This document shows, in pieces, positions 36,245-48,944 of a stretch of DNA of 64,000 nucleotides. The notes beneath the pieces were generated by a model. It had not been told where the DNA came from. It saw only the letters and a program-made list of their open reading frames with translations, and did not search any database. Positions within the stretch are counted from its first letter, which is position 1. Each line of letters opens with the position of its first letter. Made by a program: the position numbers and the translations under genes. The DNA comes from Mytilisepta virgata (taxonomy: Eukaryota; Mollusca; Bivalvia; Mytilida; Mytilidae), in NCBI GenBank assembly GCA_028015205.1, contig CM051519.1, positions 82,295,539 through 82,359,538 on the forward strand. Direction: 5' to 3'.

Positions 36245-37984
36245 GAGCCGACCATGGCTTGAAGAGGATAGGTAGAACCCTGATGACATAGCCTATCCAC
36301 AGTATACAGTTCAGATTTAAGAAATATAGCTATAGATACACATTCATTCCACAGTCAATTGAAAACATAACGATCATAGTAACATCTTTATGAGTCACGT
36401 TCCGGAAGGCTCTAAAAAATTCAGACATCTAATGAATTTTCCCAGTACAATTAATTGCCAGCCCCAAATTATCTATATTATGTAAAATATATCATTAACT
36501 ATACATGCACTTTCAATAATCCAATTCTGACCATGCACTTTTTACAGTAGTTTCAAACAAAAAAGAGAATAACTATAAATTTTTATTGGAGTGGGGAAGG
36601 ACGTGATCTTAGATCCTCGATTTTTTTTCAAAGTATTATCCAGCATGTAATTTATTCTCGCGATTGAACACTCACTTTTTTCTCTCAATATGTACTTCTT
36701 TTTGATTGCAGGTGATATTCAGGCTCGCCTTTTTTCCCCACATTTTAACAAATTTAAGATGGACTATTGAGAATGAAAGCATGTATTACGAAAACGTAAA
36801 TTTTAAGTATGAATCTTAACACTAATGTATAGAAGCCAGGAAACTAAATTTTCAGTAACTGTATATTCTCGTTTTGCCTGTTTAATATTTACAAATAAAA
36901 AATTATTGTGTTAGTTTCAGGAAATTTAAAAGATGTGATATAAACTCTGTATTGAAGTACTTTAATAATGTCAAGGTTTTTACAATAAATTTATTAGTTT
37001 TCGTATACTTTACTCCATATCCACCCATTTTGAAAAAAATAGGTGCACATGTAGGTGTTTCATATTATGTGTATTTTGGAAATCTGATTTTTACAAAGTA
37101 ATGCATACCTAACTTTATCCCCTCCTTTTTTTTTAAATTTTCTATTTTCTGACATAGTCAAATTTTTTATTGTCTTTACAATGAATCTGAATCTTCTTGT
37201 TTCAACTGTGTAAAAAGACTTAATATATAAATAGGTGCCCATATCCACTCCAAGTTAGTTCTGGTCAGTTTCCAAAAGTTATAAAACTACTGACCATGTC
37301 AATATTCATCGTCAGAGGCTCAATCAAGGTATTGCATAAAATGATAGTAAAGTATTCTACACACAGACTACCTGGAGCCATCCCCCCTCCCAAATTGCAT
37401 GTACGTAGCAGTACACATCTCTGTAAGTTCCATGCTGAATTTCAGGATCACACTAATTAAAAAGCCTTCCTCATTATTCACTGTATGGAAAGAGCAACGG
37501 CAACGGTTGTTTGGTATCGCTTCCGGTTTAGCAGAACGAATGTTGGTTTTATATAATGTGTACGGTCTGGTACGAAAATTATTATATAAAATCAAACACG
37601 TACACTAACATTTCATCCTCGTTGTAAACAATACGCTTGCGACATTTAATTTGCACGATTTTTCAGTGGAATATTTTTGAACACCAAAGGGAGAATATTT
37701 TTTTCTGAATGAAGAATCATCGTGAAGGGGTTTAGATTCACCTGTGTGTACAGAATGGCTACAAAATACGACGAAATCTACTAACGGAGACATCAAACTC
37801 TCCTTCATATGCTTATTTCTCGGATATTCAACAATAATAGATACAAATATTGTATGGTTTTACATGGAAATTCATAGGTAAAGTACATACAATACTCTGT
37901 GGTTCTTATCTCCTTTGCAAAGGTTAAAATCTGCCAACCTCTTTCGTCAAGTTGTTTATTTCTGCTAAACCGGAAAAGATACCA
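36245..37984. other. 3' flank of gene C, no further gene seen
   Basis: AATAAA occurs at 36894-36899 and 36984-36989, about 650-740 bases after the stop, and either could end the gene C transcript. The rest to 37984 has no recognised gene. Confidence 0.4.
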
Positions 37985-39943
37985 AACAAGAGGCTCTCGA
38001 GAGTCTGTATCGCTCAACTGGATTTAACTTTTCACCTTGAGCAGGACTAAAAATTTAAGTGTTGCAGACAATTTGGCTGATTTTTCTATAGGGTTCTATG
38101 TTAGATTAAGTTCAGCTATGGCAGTCATCTTGGTTGACAGTACAGGTCAATGGAAACATTTCTAAAAGCGAACCATCTAAGGACCATTACTGCTAAGTTA
38201 TGTTCCAACTTCAGACAAGAAGATTTTTAAATGAATCCCATAGGGTCCAATATTTAACTAATTTCGGCCGTGGCAGCCATCTTGGTTGACAATCCGGGTG
38301 ATCGGACACAATTCTGATGGAGGACATCTAAGGACCAATGCTGCCAAGTTTGTTACAATTGGCTCAGTAGTTTCAGAAGAGATGATTTTTTAGTGAATTT
38401 CCCATAGGGTCCTATTATAAACTAAGTTCAGCTGTGGCGGCCATCTTGGTTCACAGTCCACGAAATCGGACACATTTCTGAAAGAGGACCTCCTAAGGAC
38501 CATTGCTGCCATGTCTGGTTCCAATATGTCAAGTGGTTTCAGACAAGAAGATTTTTGAGTGAATTTCCCATAGGGTCCTATGTTAAACTAAGTTCGGCTG
38601 TGGCGGCCATATCGGTTCACTGTCCACGAAATCGGACACATTTCTGAAAGTGGACCTCCTAAGGACCTTTGATGCCAAGTCTGGTTTCAATATGTCAAGT
38701 GGTTCTGACAAGAAGATTTTTCAATGAATTTTCCCATAGTGCCTTATGTTAAACTAAGTTCGGCTGTGGCGGCCACCTTGGTTGACAGTCCTGGTCATCT
38801 GAAAGAGGACCACCCAAGGACCATTGCTACCAAGTCTACTTCGAATTAGCTTAGTGGTTTCAAACAAGAAGATTTTTTAGTGAATTTCCGATAGGGTCCT
38901 ATGTTAAACTAAGTTCGGCTGTGCGGGCATCTTGGTTCACAGTCCACAAAATCGGACACATTTCTGAAAGATGATCTCCTAAGGACCATAGCTGCCTAGT
39001 CTGGTTCCAATTGGTCAAGGTGTATATCATGATTGTACTCAAGTCTATATCTGAGTACTCAATTAACCACTTTCTACTGAGTTTTCAATGAATTGTCCCA
39101 TAGGGCCCTATGTTAAACTAAGTTCGGCCGTCTTGGTTAACAGTCCGAGTCATCGGACATACTTCTGAAAGAGAACCTCCTAAGGACTATTATTGCCAAG
39201 TTTGGTTCCAATTGGCCTTGTGATTTCATAGAATATTTTTGAAATTCATCCCCCTTTTTCCCATTTTAAGTAACAGCAGCCATGTCGGTTGGCAGTTGGG
39301 GATGCCTGACATAATTTTGGAAGGGGGCCACCCAAGGACTATTCCACCAAAGTTTGGTCCGAATTGGCCCAGTGGTTTCAGAAGAAAAGATCTTTAAAGG
39401 AAAATTTTTGCCGGATGCCGTCTTTAAAGGGCAAAAACTCCTATAAGGGGTCAATCAATGATTTTGGTCATGTTGACTCATTTGTAGATCTTACTTTGTT
39501 GAACAATTTTGCTGTTTTCAGTTTGTCTTTATCTATAATAATATTCAACATAATAACCTAAAACTGCAAAATTTCCCTAAAATTAACAATTCAGGGGCAA
39601 TGACCCAACAAAGGGTTGACCGATTCGTCAGAAAATTTCATGGTAGGTAGATCTTGACCATCTTTTTACCCCATTTCAGTTTTGCTGTAAATGCTTTAGT
39701 TTTTGAGATATAAGACAAAAACTTCAGCTTACCCCTATGTTCTATTTTAGCAATGGTGGCCATGTTTGATTATGGATCAAAACCTCGGATACAATTTATA
39801 AACTAGATACCCTAAGGAACATTCACTTAAGTTTTGAAGTATTTGGCCCAGTATTTTCTGAAGAGATTTTCTTGAAATAGTTTACGAAGACGGACGCCAA
39901 GTGATGGCATAAGCTCACATGGCCCTTTGGGCCAGGTGAGCTA
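37985..39943 (-). repeat. AGCTCAC-ended repeat, copy 2 (about 1.95 kb)
   Basis: Reverse orientation. The right end has AGCTCACATGGCCCTTTGGG then CCAGGTGAGCT, the 5' hairpin of copy 1, preceded by CAAGTGATGGCATA. The left end reads ACAAGAGGCTCTCGAGAG and TGTATCGCTCA. The interior consists of about 140-150-bp tandem blocks with AAGTTCGGCTGTGGCGGCCA, CCCATAGGGTCCTATGTTAA and CACATTTCTGAAAG. Confidence 0.8.
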
Positions 39944-40729
39944 AAAACCATACAGTGTTATTAATGTATCTCAACAGCGGTTTGAGTAGTCTGTGGCAGT
40001 AAATCCATTCAGCTATACCAGATCCATCAACCAATATAGTCCTTTTTAATAACCAATATAGGGTTAGGAATGATTTCAATTGCTTTGAATCATATCAAAA
40101 TTTTAGAGAGAATACAAAAATTAATTCATAAATCAGTAACTCATATAAATCCACGATAAGAGAAGAAAACATGGGAATGGAAATATAAAAATATTACGAA
40201 ACCGAAAAGGAGTTTCATTAATACAGCCTCTGGTAGGCCTCTAGTTACATGTAAAACAGTAAGGGTATAAAATCTTAGCCATTTTATTCTCAAAAACACC
40301 TGTGCAAATATATGAGGTATTTTTGGGATGTGAAAATTTTTGTGGGTATTTATTTTGGGTTATATTTTTCCAATTAGGAGGGTGACTTATATAGAAAGGT
40401 ATTTTGGGATTGTTTTCAACAAAACGCACATGAAAGCTTAAATCTCCCGATTTTCACGTCGTTTTCTTTAAATTTCAGTATAAATCTAAACGATCCCTTG
40501 TACTATCCAATCAGACTGATCACCTGACGTCAGTGGTTGCGAATTAACAACAAATTCCTAATGATAAAGTGAACCACTTAATTATAGACCGATTCCTCTT
40601 ATCTGTTGAGAAAAAATTTGTTATATCCTAAATTACGATTTGGAGAATGTTGCTTCAGTGATCTCAACAATGGAACAGGAAGTGCTATGAACAATTGGAT
40701 TTTTCCAGTTTTGAAGAATTTTAATATTC

Positions 40730-41915
40730 AGCTCACATGGCTGAAAAGGCCATTTGTGGTATTGCTATCACTTCGCGTCCAGCGTAAAGTTTTAAAACTC
40801 GTATCCTATGAAAATACAAGGTGGACCAGATTTGGTGGAATATTCCTTAGGTGATCCCCTTTCAAGATTATGTCCGGGATGAAGACCTCAGTCAAAGATG
40901 GCCAGGTTTAATATAGAAATCCGCAAATGAGACCAACCTTTGATGGAATGGTCCTTGGATAGTCCCCTTTCAAAATTCTGTCCAGTGGCCGGACCTCTGA
41001 ACTATATTGATGCCGTTACTAATAATAGAAAAATCAGCAAAAAAAATATTTAAAAATATTCTCCTCTGACACAAAGATCAAACTTTGCTGAAAGAATTCT
41101 TAGTTGGTCTCCTTTCAAAATGACGTCCTTGGGCCCGGACCTCTTTTCAATATGGCCGTTAATAAAAAAAAAAAAAAGAAAGAAGAAAAGTCCGCAAAAA
41201 TAATCATAATAATTTTAAAATCTTATCCTCCTAAAAAACTGAGGCAGTTGAGACCAAACTTTGATGGAATGACCACCACGACCGCCATTACCATCATTAA
41301 TAAAGGAGGCATTAAAACTAAGATTTCATAATATTTTGCTTATTTTTAAAATATGTATTTTTCAGTTTCTACCCTCATAAGGTACCTTATATCTAAAATT
41401 CTGCAAATTAATGACAAATCTGTGTGAAAAGGGGAGTAACTCAAAAAAATTATTTAATTACTTGAGTACTTTCAATACTATTTGTCTAATTACCTTAATA
41501 GTGAATTTTACCTTTAAAGATCCTTTTCTCTGAAACCACTGAGCCAATTAGGACTAAACTTGGTAGAATGGTCTATGGGTGACCCTCTTCCAAATTTATA
41601 TCCGGCATGTATCCCCTACTTCCAACCGACATGACAGCTTTTACTAAAAATGGAAAAAGGGGGAATGAATTTAAAAAATCTTCTATGAAACTGCATGGCT
41701 AATTGGAACCAGACATGGCAGTAATGATAGGGAGTTATAATTCAGAATTGTGTCTGATGACCCCGACACTCAGTCAAGATGGCCACCATAGCCAAACTTA
41801 GTTTAACATATCACACTATGGGAAAACCTGCCAAATTGACTGCTCCACATATTTTTTTTTGTCCTGATCAAGGTGGGCAAGTTTAATCCAGGTGAGCGAT
41901 ATGGGCTCTCATATA
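40730..41915 (+). repeat. AGCTCAC-ended repeat, copy 3 (about 1.2 kb, degenerate)
   Basis: Starts CAGCTCACATGGCTGAAAAG then GCCATTTGTGGTATTGCTATCACTTCGCGTCC-like sequence; ends TCCAGGTGAGCGATATGGGCT. It lies head-to-head with copy 2, 0.8 kb away, and is more eroded (no GTCGTC run, weak 3' hairpin). ORFs at 40606-41331 belong to it. Confidence 0.7.
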
Positions 41916-42207
41916 TGTATTCTCAACAAACAATCACAAAGTTTGACAAGCTTATGAATCTAAAAAAATAACCAACACAAATACAAAATATCGTTAGGTC
42001 AAGATTGTAATATTTGACCAAATCAGCAAAAAAGACAGTGTTTTACAGTGAATGACATTGAATACGAAATTGTAAGAATATGGGTAAGTGTCGAGGAGAA
42101 AGCGTTGTTACAACCATTGTTGAGAAACAGAAAACCTATAAGGTGGCCCCAATTTGAAAACACAGATACTCCTCTTTCGAAATGACCGAGGTGTTATGAC
42201 GTAAAAG

Positions 42208-42680
42208 GGAACTTCGTATACAAAACCGGAGAACTGTAACATGGAATTATTATATGAATATTTTCGGTTTTTTCTAGAAAGAAACATTGTATGATATTTT
42301 ATTTACTAAAGGATTGTTTTAAAATTGGAAACAGTTTATACTTGTATAACCTACGTCGGCCAGTTTACGCTTATAAACCGCTTTTTAAAAAAATTTTGGA
42401 ACATATATATACTGTCTTGTTAAACCTTTTTTTGTCAGTTAACGCTTAACCATTTGCAAACTTTAATTTACATATTTTAAATTATAAAAATAGCAATACG
42501 TTTATATTGATTTAAGCAAAACTTAAATGTCAAAAGGATGAAAGTATTAATTGGTGAAAACATTATTAGTAAATCAAATAATGACGTGTCAATAATATAT
42601 AAATCAAATTATAAATATCGATATAAGGAAACTTCGTATACAAAACCGGATAACTGTAACATAGCATTATTACATGAATA
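42208..42680 (+). repeat. Direct repeat pair of about 52 bp
   Basis: GGAACTTCGTATACAAAACC then GGAGAACTGTAACAT..ATTATTATATGAATA (from 42208) recurs from 42627 as AACTTCGTATACAAAACCGG then ATAACTGTAACAT..ATTATTACATGAATA. Only the borders are duplicated, with 0.37 kb between. Confidence 0.75.
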
Positions 42681-43003
42681 CATCAGTGGTAATAATAATT
42701 TTTTTTGATACAGCAATTTTTTGTACGAAATTACATGAATAATTGTTGAAATAATGTATTGAATTACATGTTATGCAAAATTTGATGCATTTAACATTAT
42801 ATGCAATTAATTTTGAGAAATATATTGCATTACGTATGGTGCATTACAATTACAAATTTTTATAACAGTGGATGATATTAACAATCAATAATTTGAAATA
42901 AAAATGCCTCAAAGTGCAGATAAAAATTAATTGACTTTAATTTCTAAACATCAAAGTATCAAATAAAAATTCTATATGAAATAATTAGCAAAATATGTGG
43001 CAG

Positions 43004-46000
43004 TTATATATGTGTTTGAATTTGTGATTGCACACTCTCCTCGTCTTGTATCAGTGGTTGTTCTACCTCCAACTCTGCATCATTCCTAACGACTTGCTTT
43101 GTTAAACAACGTTCACATCTGCAAAACAGAAAATTCAAAATTATATAATCAAAATACTCGTTTCATTAATCAGTTAAAAACTATGATTTCCAAATGAAAA
43201 AAAAAATCGCTAGTAAAATACAAGCCGTATTAGATCTGAAGATGTCTTCCGGCTTTATAATCCTGGAATTCGAAAACCTGTAATCTACAAATTCAAAACA
43301 AAAATTTAGTATATTATTATTTAGAATACAGAGTACTGTGGGGAAATGCCGCCAAAAATTTCACTGACATTACAGGAAATCAGTAGTAGCTAGATAATCT
43401 TATAACAAGATTGAGGTCTAATATTGAAAACGAACCGGTTTTCCTTTTTTAATGTTAATCCCCTCGTTAACCATATTTCGTGTAATTACTAACCAGATTT
43501 TTGTGCTTAAAAATCCCCAAAGAACTGAAATATCAATTTATAGTAAAAAAGCATTTACTTGTAGAATACAAATATTATAAAATCTGTGTATGTAATGTGA
43601 TCGGAGGAGGGTGTAATCAAAATACATGTAATGCGATCGGAGGAGGGTGTAATCACAATACATGTAATGCGATCGGAGGAGGGTGTAATCACAATAATAT
43701 AATGCAATCGGAGGAGGATGTAATCACAATACATGTAATGCGATGGGAGGAGGGTGTAATCACAAAACATGTAATGCGATCAGAGGAGGGTGTAATCACA
43801 ATACATGTAATGCCATCGGAGGAGGGTGTACTCACAATACATGTAATGCGATGGGAGGAGGATGTAATCACAATACATGTAATGCGATGGGAGGAGGGTG
43901 TAATCACAATACATGTAATGCGATCGGAGGAGGGTGTAATCACAATACATGTAATGCGATCGGAGGAGGATGTAATCACAATACATGTAATGCGATGGGA
44001 GGAGGGTGTAATCACAATACATGTAATGCGATCGGAGGATGGTCTAATCACAATACATGTAATGCGATCGGAGGAGTGTGTAATCACAATACATGTAATG
44101 CAATCGGAGGAGTGTGTAATCACAATACATGTAATGCGATCGGAGGAGTATGTAATCACAATACATGTAATGCGATCGGAGGAGGGTGTAATCACAATAC
44201 ATGTAATGCGATGGGAGGAGGGTGTAATCACAATACTTGTAATGCGATCGGAGGAGTGTGTAATCACAATACTTGTAATGCGATCGGAGGAGTGTGTAAT
44301 CATAATACATGTAATGCAATCGGAGGAGTGTGTAATCACAATACATGTAATGCGATCAGAGGAGGGTGTAATTACAATACATGTAATGCGATCAGAGGAG
44401 GGTGTAATTATAAAACATTAAACGTCCCACTTACATCATAAGTATTAATGATGCTAGAACAAAACCTGCCATAACGAAAAACACCAATCCTTTGAAAATT
44501 GACAACGTGTGATGGTATATATTGTTGAAGAGAGTAGCTGCACCAATTCTAAGAATAGCTTCAAATACATGAATAGCAGAGTAGAGAACACCTGTAAATG
44601 AATTCACAAAACATTATATAAATGGAAGATAGAATAAGGGTAGTTTTGAATTTTGTACGGAAAGATTACCTCCATAAATACATTTTGAGCATAGAAAAAA
44701 AACGGACGAAGGCCTAATGCTAATATAGAAATGTTTAGTTGAGTTATTACTGCTAATCTTTACGACTGAACGCAGTGTTCAAAAAATGGGACATTACGCG
44801 CAAACTGAAATTATGTTATAAAAGCCCTGAAACGATCGTTGTACACTGGCAATTTGTCCACTTTCATTTTTGATTGTTCGTTTGTTTAGTTGGGATTTTA
44901 CGCCGTTTTCAGCACATTTAGCTATTTCGCGGCGGCCATTTTATTGGTGAAGGAATCCGGAGTACCCGGAGAGAACCACCGACCTTCGATAGGAAAATTG
45001 GCAATCCTTGTCAATTTAGATCGGAGTCGAACACACCCCGCCACAGGTGAGATTCGAACTCACAACCTCAGTGTTGACAGGTTAGTGATCATTAGTAGTC
45101 ATGACGAACTACCTATGCCCCCTTTCATATGCCCCCGATGCCCCCTTTCATTTTTGCGGTGCCGTGCCAGATTTAGTTTTTTAACATTTAATTGCAACTC
45201 TTAATCCAAATGAAATTTACATTGTAAAGAAAACTTTTTTTCATTGGATTATTAATTTTTTTGGGTCATTTTTATAAGATTAATATAGAACTACTTGCCT
45301 TGTTTGTCACGGTGGATCATTTCTGACATCAGAGCTCGTATCAGAGAAACAGGTAATACTCGAATGATTCCAGTCGCTATGGCTAAAGGCATTAAAAAAA
45401 GAAACTTTAGGTAAAAGTGATTCCTTCATAAAAATGCTCAATTCAATTTACAAATTATGACAACGGGACGACGTATTTACTGCCAATCATTTTAGACTAT
45501 ACATTTGTAATTGATTTTAATTTTTTTGTCATTTTGACTTGTTAATATGCTTAATGACGTTGTGTTCAGTTACTATAATAGTTATAACTTGTTTTGATGT
45601 ACGCATTTTTTGCCTTCAATCATTTCTTTACACAGTGATTATATACGAAAGTTTATTTCCCATTTACAAATGTACACCTATATTTTCTTTTGTCTCCTTG
45701 ACCCGTACCTAATCTTTTACTTATATATGTAAAGATTTTTAATGACTAGAACTCTTACTCTAAAGTTGTAACGTTAATTCTCATTTAGTGACTTTGAAAA
45801 TTTCATATCGTCCTTTAAAAATTTTGGAATTGTTTCAATCCAAACATCATTTCCGGATAATACTTTTAAAATATTTATTTTTGCATTAAAATGGAGATAG
45901 CAGTCATATATTTCAATATTTGCAGGCCACGACTTTTGATTTGTTGGTTACAAATATAAATTGACTGTGCCCGCTTACCCGTCGACGGTAAATCATTGTG

Positions 46001-47219
46001 CACGCAAATACTAAATTACCATTCTGTTATCTCCTACCTTACATCCGAGTTTTAATTTGCAACAAATCTCTATAAAATTCAATCAATTACCCCCGTACAT
46101 TATCCATACGTTAATAGACAGTCCGTACATAACATATGTACAGATACATGATGTAATTCCCAACATTGCAATGGTGTCGTCTTTAGTTCCAACACAACAG
46201 GAATGAATAATTTTCAATATTACTGTGCCTCCTATAAATGTTGTAAAGTCTGTTCCTCCACCATACCAACCTATATATTCCGACGTCCAACAAAATGGAC
46301 TTCCCAGTTGTAAAAGTGTTCGTATTCCACTCGCAATACAGTGTGGAAAATAAAACAAACAGTATGCGATAAAATACACCAAAAATGACCGTAACGTGAA
46401 CATTTTTTGCATATTTTCTGACTTTGTAAAAAATGTAAATAGATCGGCAGGAATCTCCATGAATTTTACGGAAGTTTTCCTTCTGGGAGGTTTCCAAGGG
46501 TCTTTTAGAGTGACTTGAACCAGAACGCAAAGAAATATGAACATTGCACTTGTAATAATATAAGGATATATAAAACCTGTAAGTTTTATCAAATAACCGG
46601 TTCCAATCTGAAAACTTACACCTCCGATAGCAGACAAAGCGTCGTATGCTGTCATCATAAATGATCTGTCCTTTCCTTCATTTGTTGTGTCGGATAATAT
46701 AGCAAAGTTTGTTATTTGGTATGTGTAGAAAGATCCAGCTAATCCCAAAATTCCACATGCAAGTGTGTAGTAATATAAATCCATATCTTTGTAGATAATT
46801 ACTGTTTTTAGAACAAATGAGACAAAAGTTATGATTAAATTCCACATGAGAACAGGTTTTCGTCCTATTCTGTCAGCTATGGGTCCGGCAAACATAATAA
46901 CAGGAAGTGCTACTCCTGCTTCCGCTAACTGCATATACCAAGACCAATCGGCTGCGAGCTGTTGAATTTCATCAGTTGAAGATGTTGAGTTTTGAGAGCA
47001 GCTTTTATTTGAAAAATGTACATTATTAGTGTTACCATCCTCGGAATGAGTCAAGTTATGAATTTTAATAAATGAGTATGTGAACTGCGGCTCGACTGTT
47101 GTAGATGTCGTTAACGCACAGTTGTAAATTAAAGAATATAAAAGAACATACATTCTCGTGTTCAGGCATGCTGCTGACTCATTTGGGTTTTCTATTAATC
47201 GTTCCTCTTCGTCTTCCAT
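43004..47219 (-). CDS. SLC46-like MFS transporter, gene D
   Basis: Four exons on the minus strand: 46091-47219, 45299-45382, 44435-44591, 43004-43118; phases 1/1/2; 494 residues. Intron 2 has a GC donor (AAG|GCAAGT at 45298); the others are GT-AG. The N-terminus MEDEEERLIENP has an acidic leucine-isoleucine signal (E4xxxL8I9). Loop 1 has sequons at N55, N71 and N77 and Cys74. GPIADRIGRKPVLMWN spans residues 112-127. SPFCWTSEYIGWYGG places Cys310. Exon 2 encodes VLPVSLIRALMSEMIHRDKQG; exon 3 encodes SAIHVFEAILRIGAATLFNN and the last TM. The tail is acidic (AELEVEQPLIQDEESVQ). First-exon length (1129 bp) equals that of gene C. Intron 3 contains the 36-bp minisatellite and intron 2 a SINE. MFS solute carrier; substrate unknown. 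Confidence 0.88.
43589..44412. repeat. 36-bp minisatellite, about 23 copies
   Basis: Unit TGTAATGCGATCGGAGGAGG then GTGTAATCACAATACA. Variants are GATGGG for GATCGG, GTGTG or GATG for GGTG, ATTGCA-type changes, and one shortened copy near 43690. Because 36 is a multiple of three and the unit has open frames on both strands, long ORFs of up to 306 residues arise; they are artefacts. The array fills most of intron 3 of gene D and ends about 20 bases from that intron's donor at 44434. Confidence 0.95.
44885..45125 (-). mobile_element. tRNA-derived SINE in intron 2 of gene D
   Basis: On the minus strand a tRNA-like head with a B box (GAGTTCGAATCTC, + strand near 45049-45061) is followed by a conserved tail (GGTGGTTCTCTCCGGGTACT; CACCAATAAAATGGCCGCCG; GGCGTAAAATCCCAACTAAA). 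The tail type is one I recall from mollusc SINEs. The plus-strand ORF at 44890-45204 is this element read backwards. Confidence 0.65.
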
Positions 47220-47599
47220 ATTTCATGTACTATAACATGAAACCAGTGTGATAAAACACACGAAAGATATACAAGTGCATAAAGATGTCCTAAAACTGGA
47301 ACTGTTATATGTACAATACATGTAGTTTTATCTTTGCTATTTTTATCTTCAATACGTTTCGGTATCAGTTTAAAATATTAAAACTTTGTCCCATTAAAAT
47401 CAATTTTGATGTACACGCATAGATTTCGTACTTTCTTTCAATAGGTTCAATTTAAGGATAACTCTGATCTTGTCTGCAAATGCGGTCTTTGACATATCCG
47501 AGAACGGACGAATTATAAATAAACTATATGACATGACTTTGTCTCGTAATAATGTCGTATTATTATGCTAATGTAAAATTATCTTTCTGATAACCAAAA

Positions 47600-48400
47600 T
47601 ATGGTAACTTGGAACATGAAGATAATCCCCTAATTGTGAATTCAGTGCATGCAGACAAGCCCAAAAATGTGTCTTCAGTACGTTGACATAATCCCACAAT
47701 TATGTCTTCAATACATTGAGATAATCTGATAATTGTTTCTACAGTATATGAACATGATCATGATGAATGAGATAATCCGATAAAGCTGTCTTCAGTACAT
47801 GGAGATAATCCCATAAATGTGTCATTAATATATTAAGATAATCCAATAAATGTGGTTTAATTACCCCATAATAAATTATTTTATGCACAAGATGTGGACA
47901 TTTCGTCGATATACGAGTCCTCAGATGTGTCCATGGCTTAAAATGTTGAAAACCAAAACGACAATCCAAACAGCAGAAGATAATTTTTTTAAAAATACCA
48001 AAATGACCGAAAGGGTAAAAGGTGTCTGTAATACATGAAGATAATCCACAAAAAGTATGTTCGATGAGCCATAAGTAGTTGAAATGTTCAGGACAAGAGT
48101 CCTTAGATGTGTTCATGGCTTAAAATGTTGAAAACCAAAACAACAATCCAAACAGAGGAAGAGAAATACCAAAATGACCAAAAGGGACCAGAGATAATAC
48201 CCAAAAAGTATGTTCGATGAGCCATAAGTAGTTGAAATGTTCAGGACAGGAGTCCTTAGATGTGTTCATGGCTTAAAATGTTGAAAACCAAAACGACAAT
48301 CCAAACAGAGGAAGAGAAATACCAAAATGACCAAAAGGGTAAAAGGTGTCTGTAATACATGGATATAATTCCCAAAAAGAGCCATAAGTTGTTGAAATGT
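47600..48400. repeat. Two tandem arrays between genes D and E
   Basis: From 47600 to about 47870 there are degenerate units of 35-45 bp around GATAATCC..TGTCTTCAGTACATTGA. From about 47905 to 48400 there are about three units near 180 bp containing TTAGATGTGTTCATGGCTTA, AAATGTTGAAAACCAAAACG and ATACCAAAATGACC. The minus-strand ORFs at 47739-48606 are products of these repeats. The stretch should also hold the promoter of D and the 3' UTR of E. Confidence 0.75.
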
Positions 48401-48855
48401 TCACATACCATGCAGTAGTAGCACAGATTACTGTTATTATGTATGGTCCCGACTCGAATACCAGGAAAGGCGTATAAAGTCATCAAACTTATAATGTACA
48501 TGAATGAGCAACAAAATTGATAACAGGAATCAATCAACGGTACAACAATCATAATTCCTGACAAAAAATACCATAAAAGAGCACAAAACACAAAAAACAT
48601 AAACAAAACAGAGCTTCAGGATCATCTGACTTGGTACAGACACTAAAGATAGGTGGGATTTAACATGTTTTATGGGGTACCCAATCATGAATTTATAAAA
48701 ACTTGAAAATAACATGAAACATTCTAAAGAAAAATACAATGTGGAACAAGACTCTTCGGGAATTGTTAGATATCCAGTAACATTTTCTCTGCAATATGTC
48801 AGAAAAAAAAAGTTTACTGTGGAGAAATATAGAATGTTAGTATATGTAAAACAGA

Positions 48856-48861
48856 TTTATT
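48856..48861 (-). terminator. Polyadenylation signal of gene E
   Basis: TTTATT on + is AATAAA on -, 84 bases past the TAA of gene E at 48945. Confidence 0.5.
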
Positions 48862-48944
48862 CGTGCGATTGAAGATATATTAATAAATGTATTTTCGGTG
48901 ATGTTAGAATAATAAAAACGGTATAATTCACAAGCTCAATCCAA

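Noticed and set aside
43501..44441. Long plus-strand ORFs (306 and 232 residues) and minus-strand ORFs (up to 216 residues) with 12-residue repeats
   Set aside because: They are all readings of the 36-bp minisatellite inside intron 3 of gene D. The unit length is a multiple of three, so several frames stay open by construction.
44890..45204. 104-residue plus-strand ORF
   Set aside because: It is the reverse reading of a tRNA-derived SINE.
46183..46530. 115-residue minus-strand ORF
   Set aside because: It is an alternative frame within the first exon of transporter gene D.
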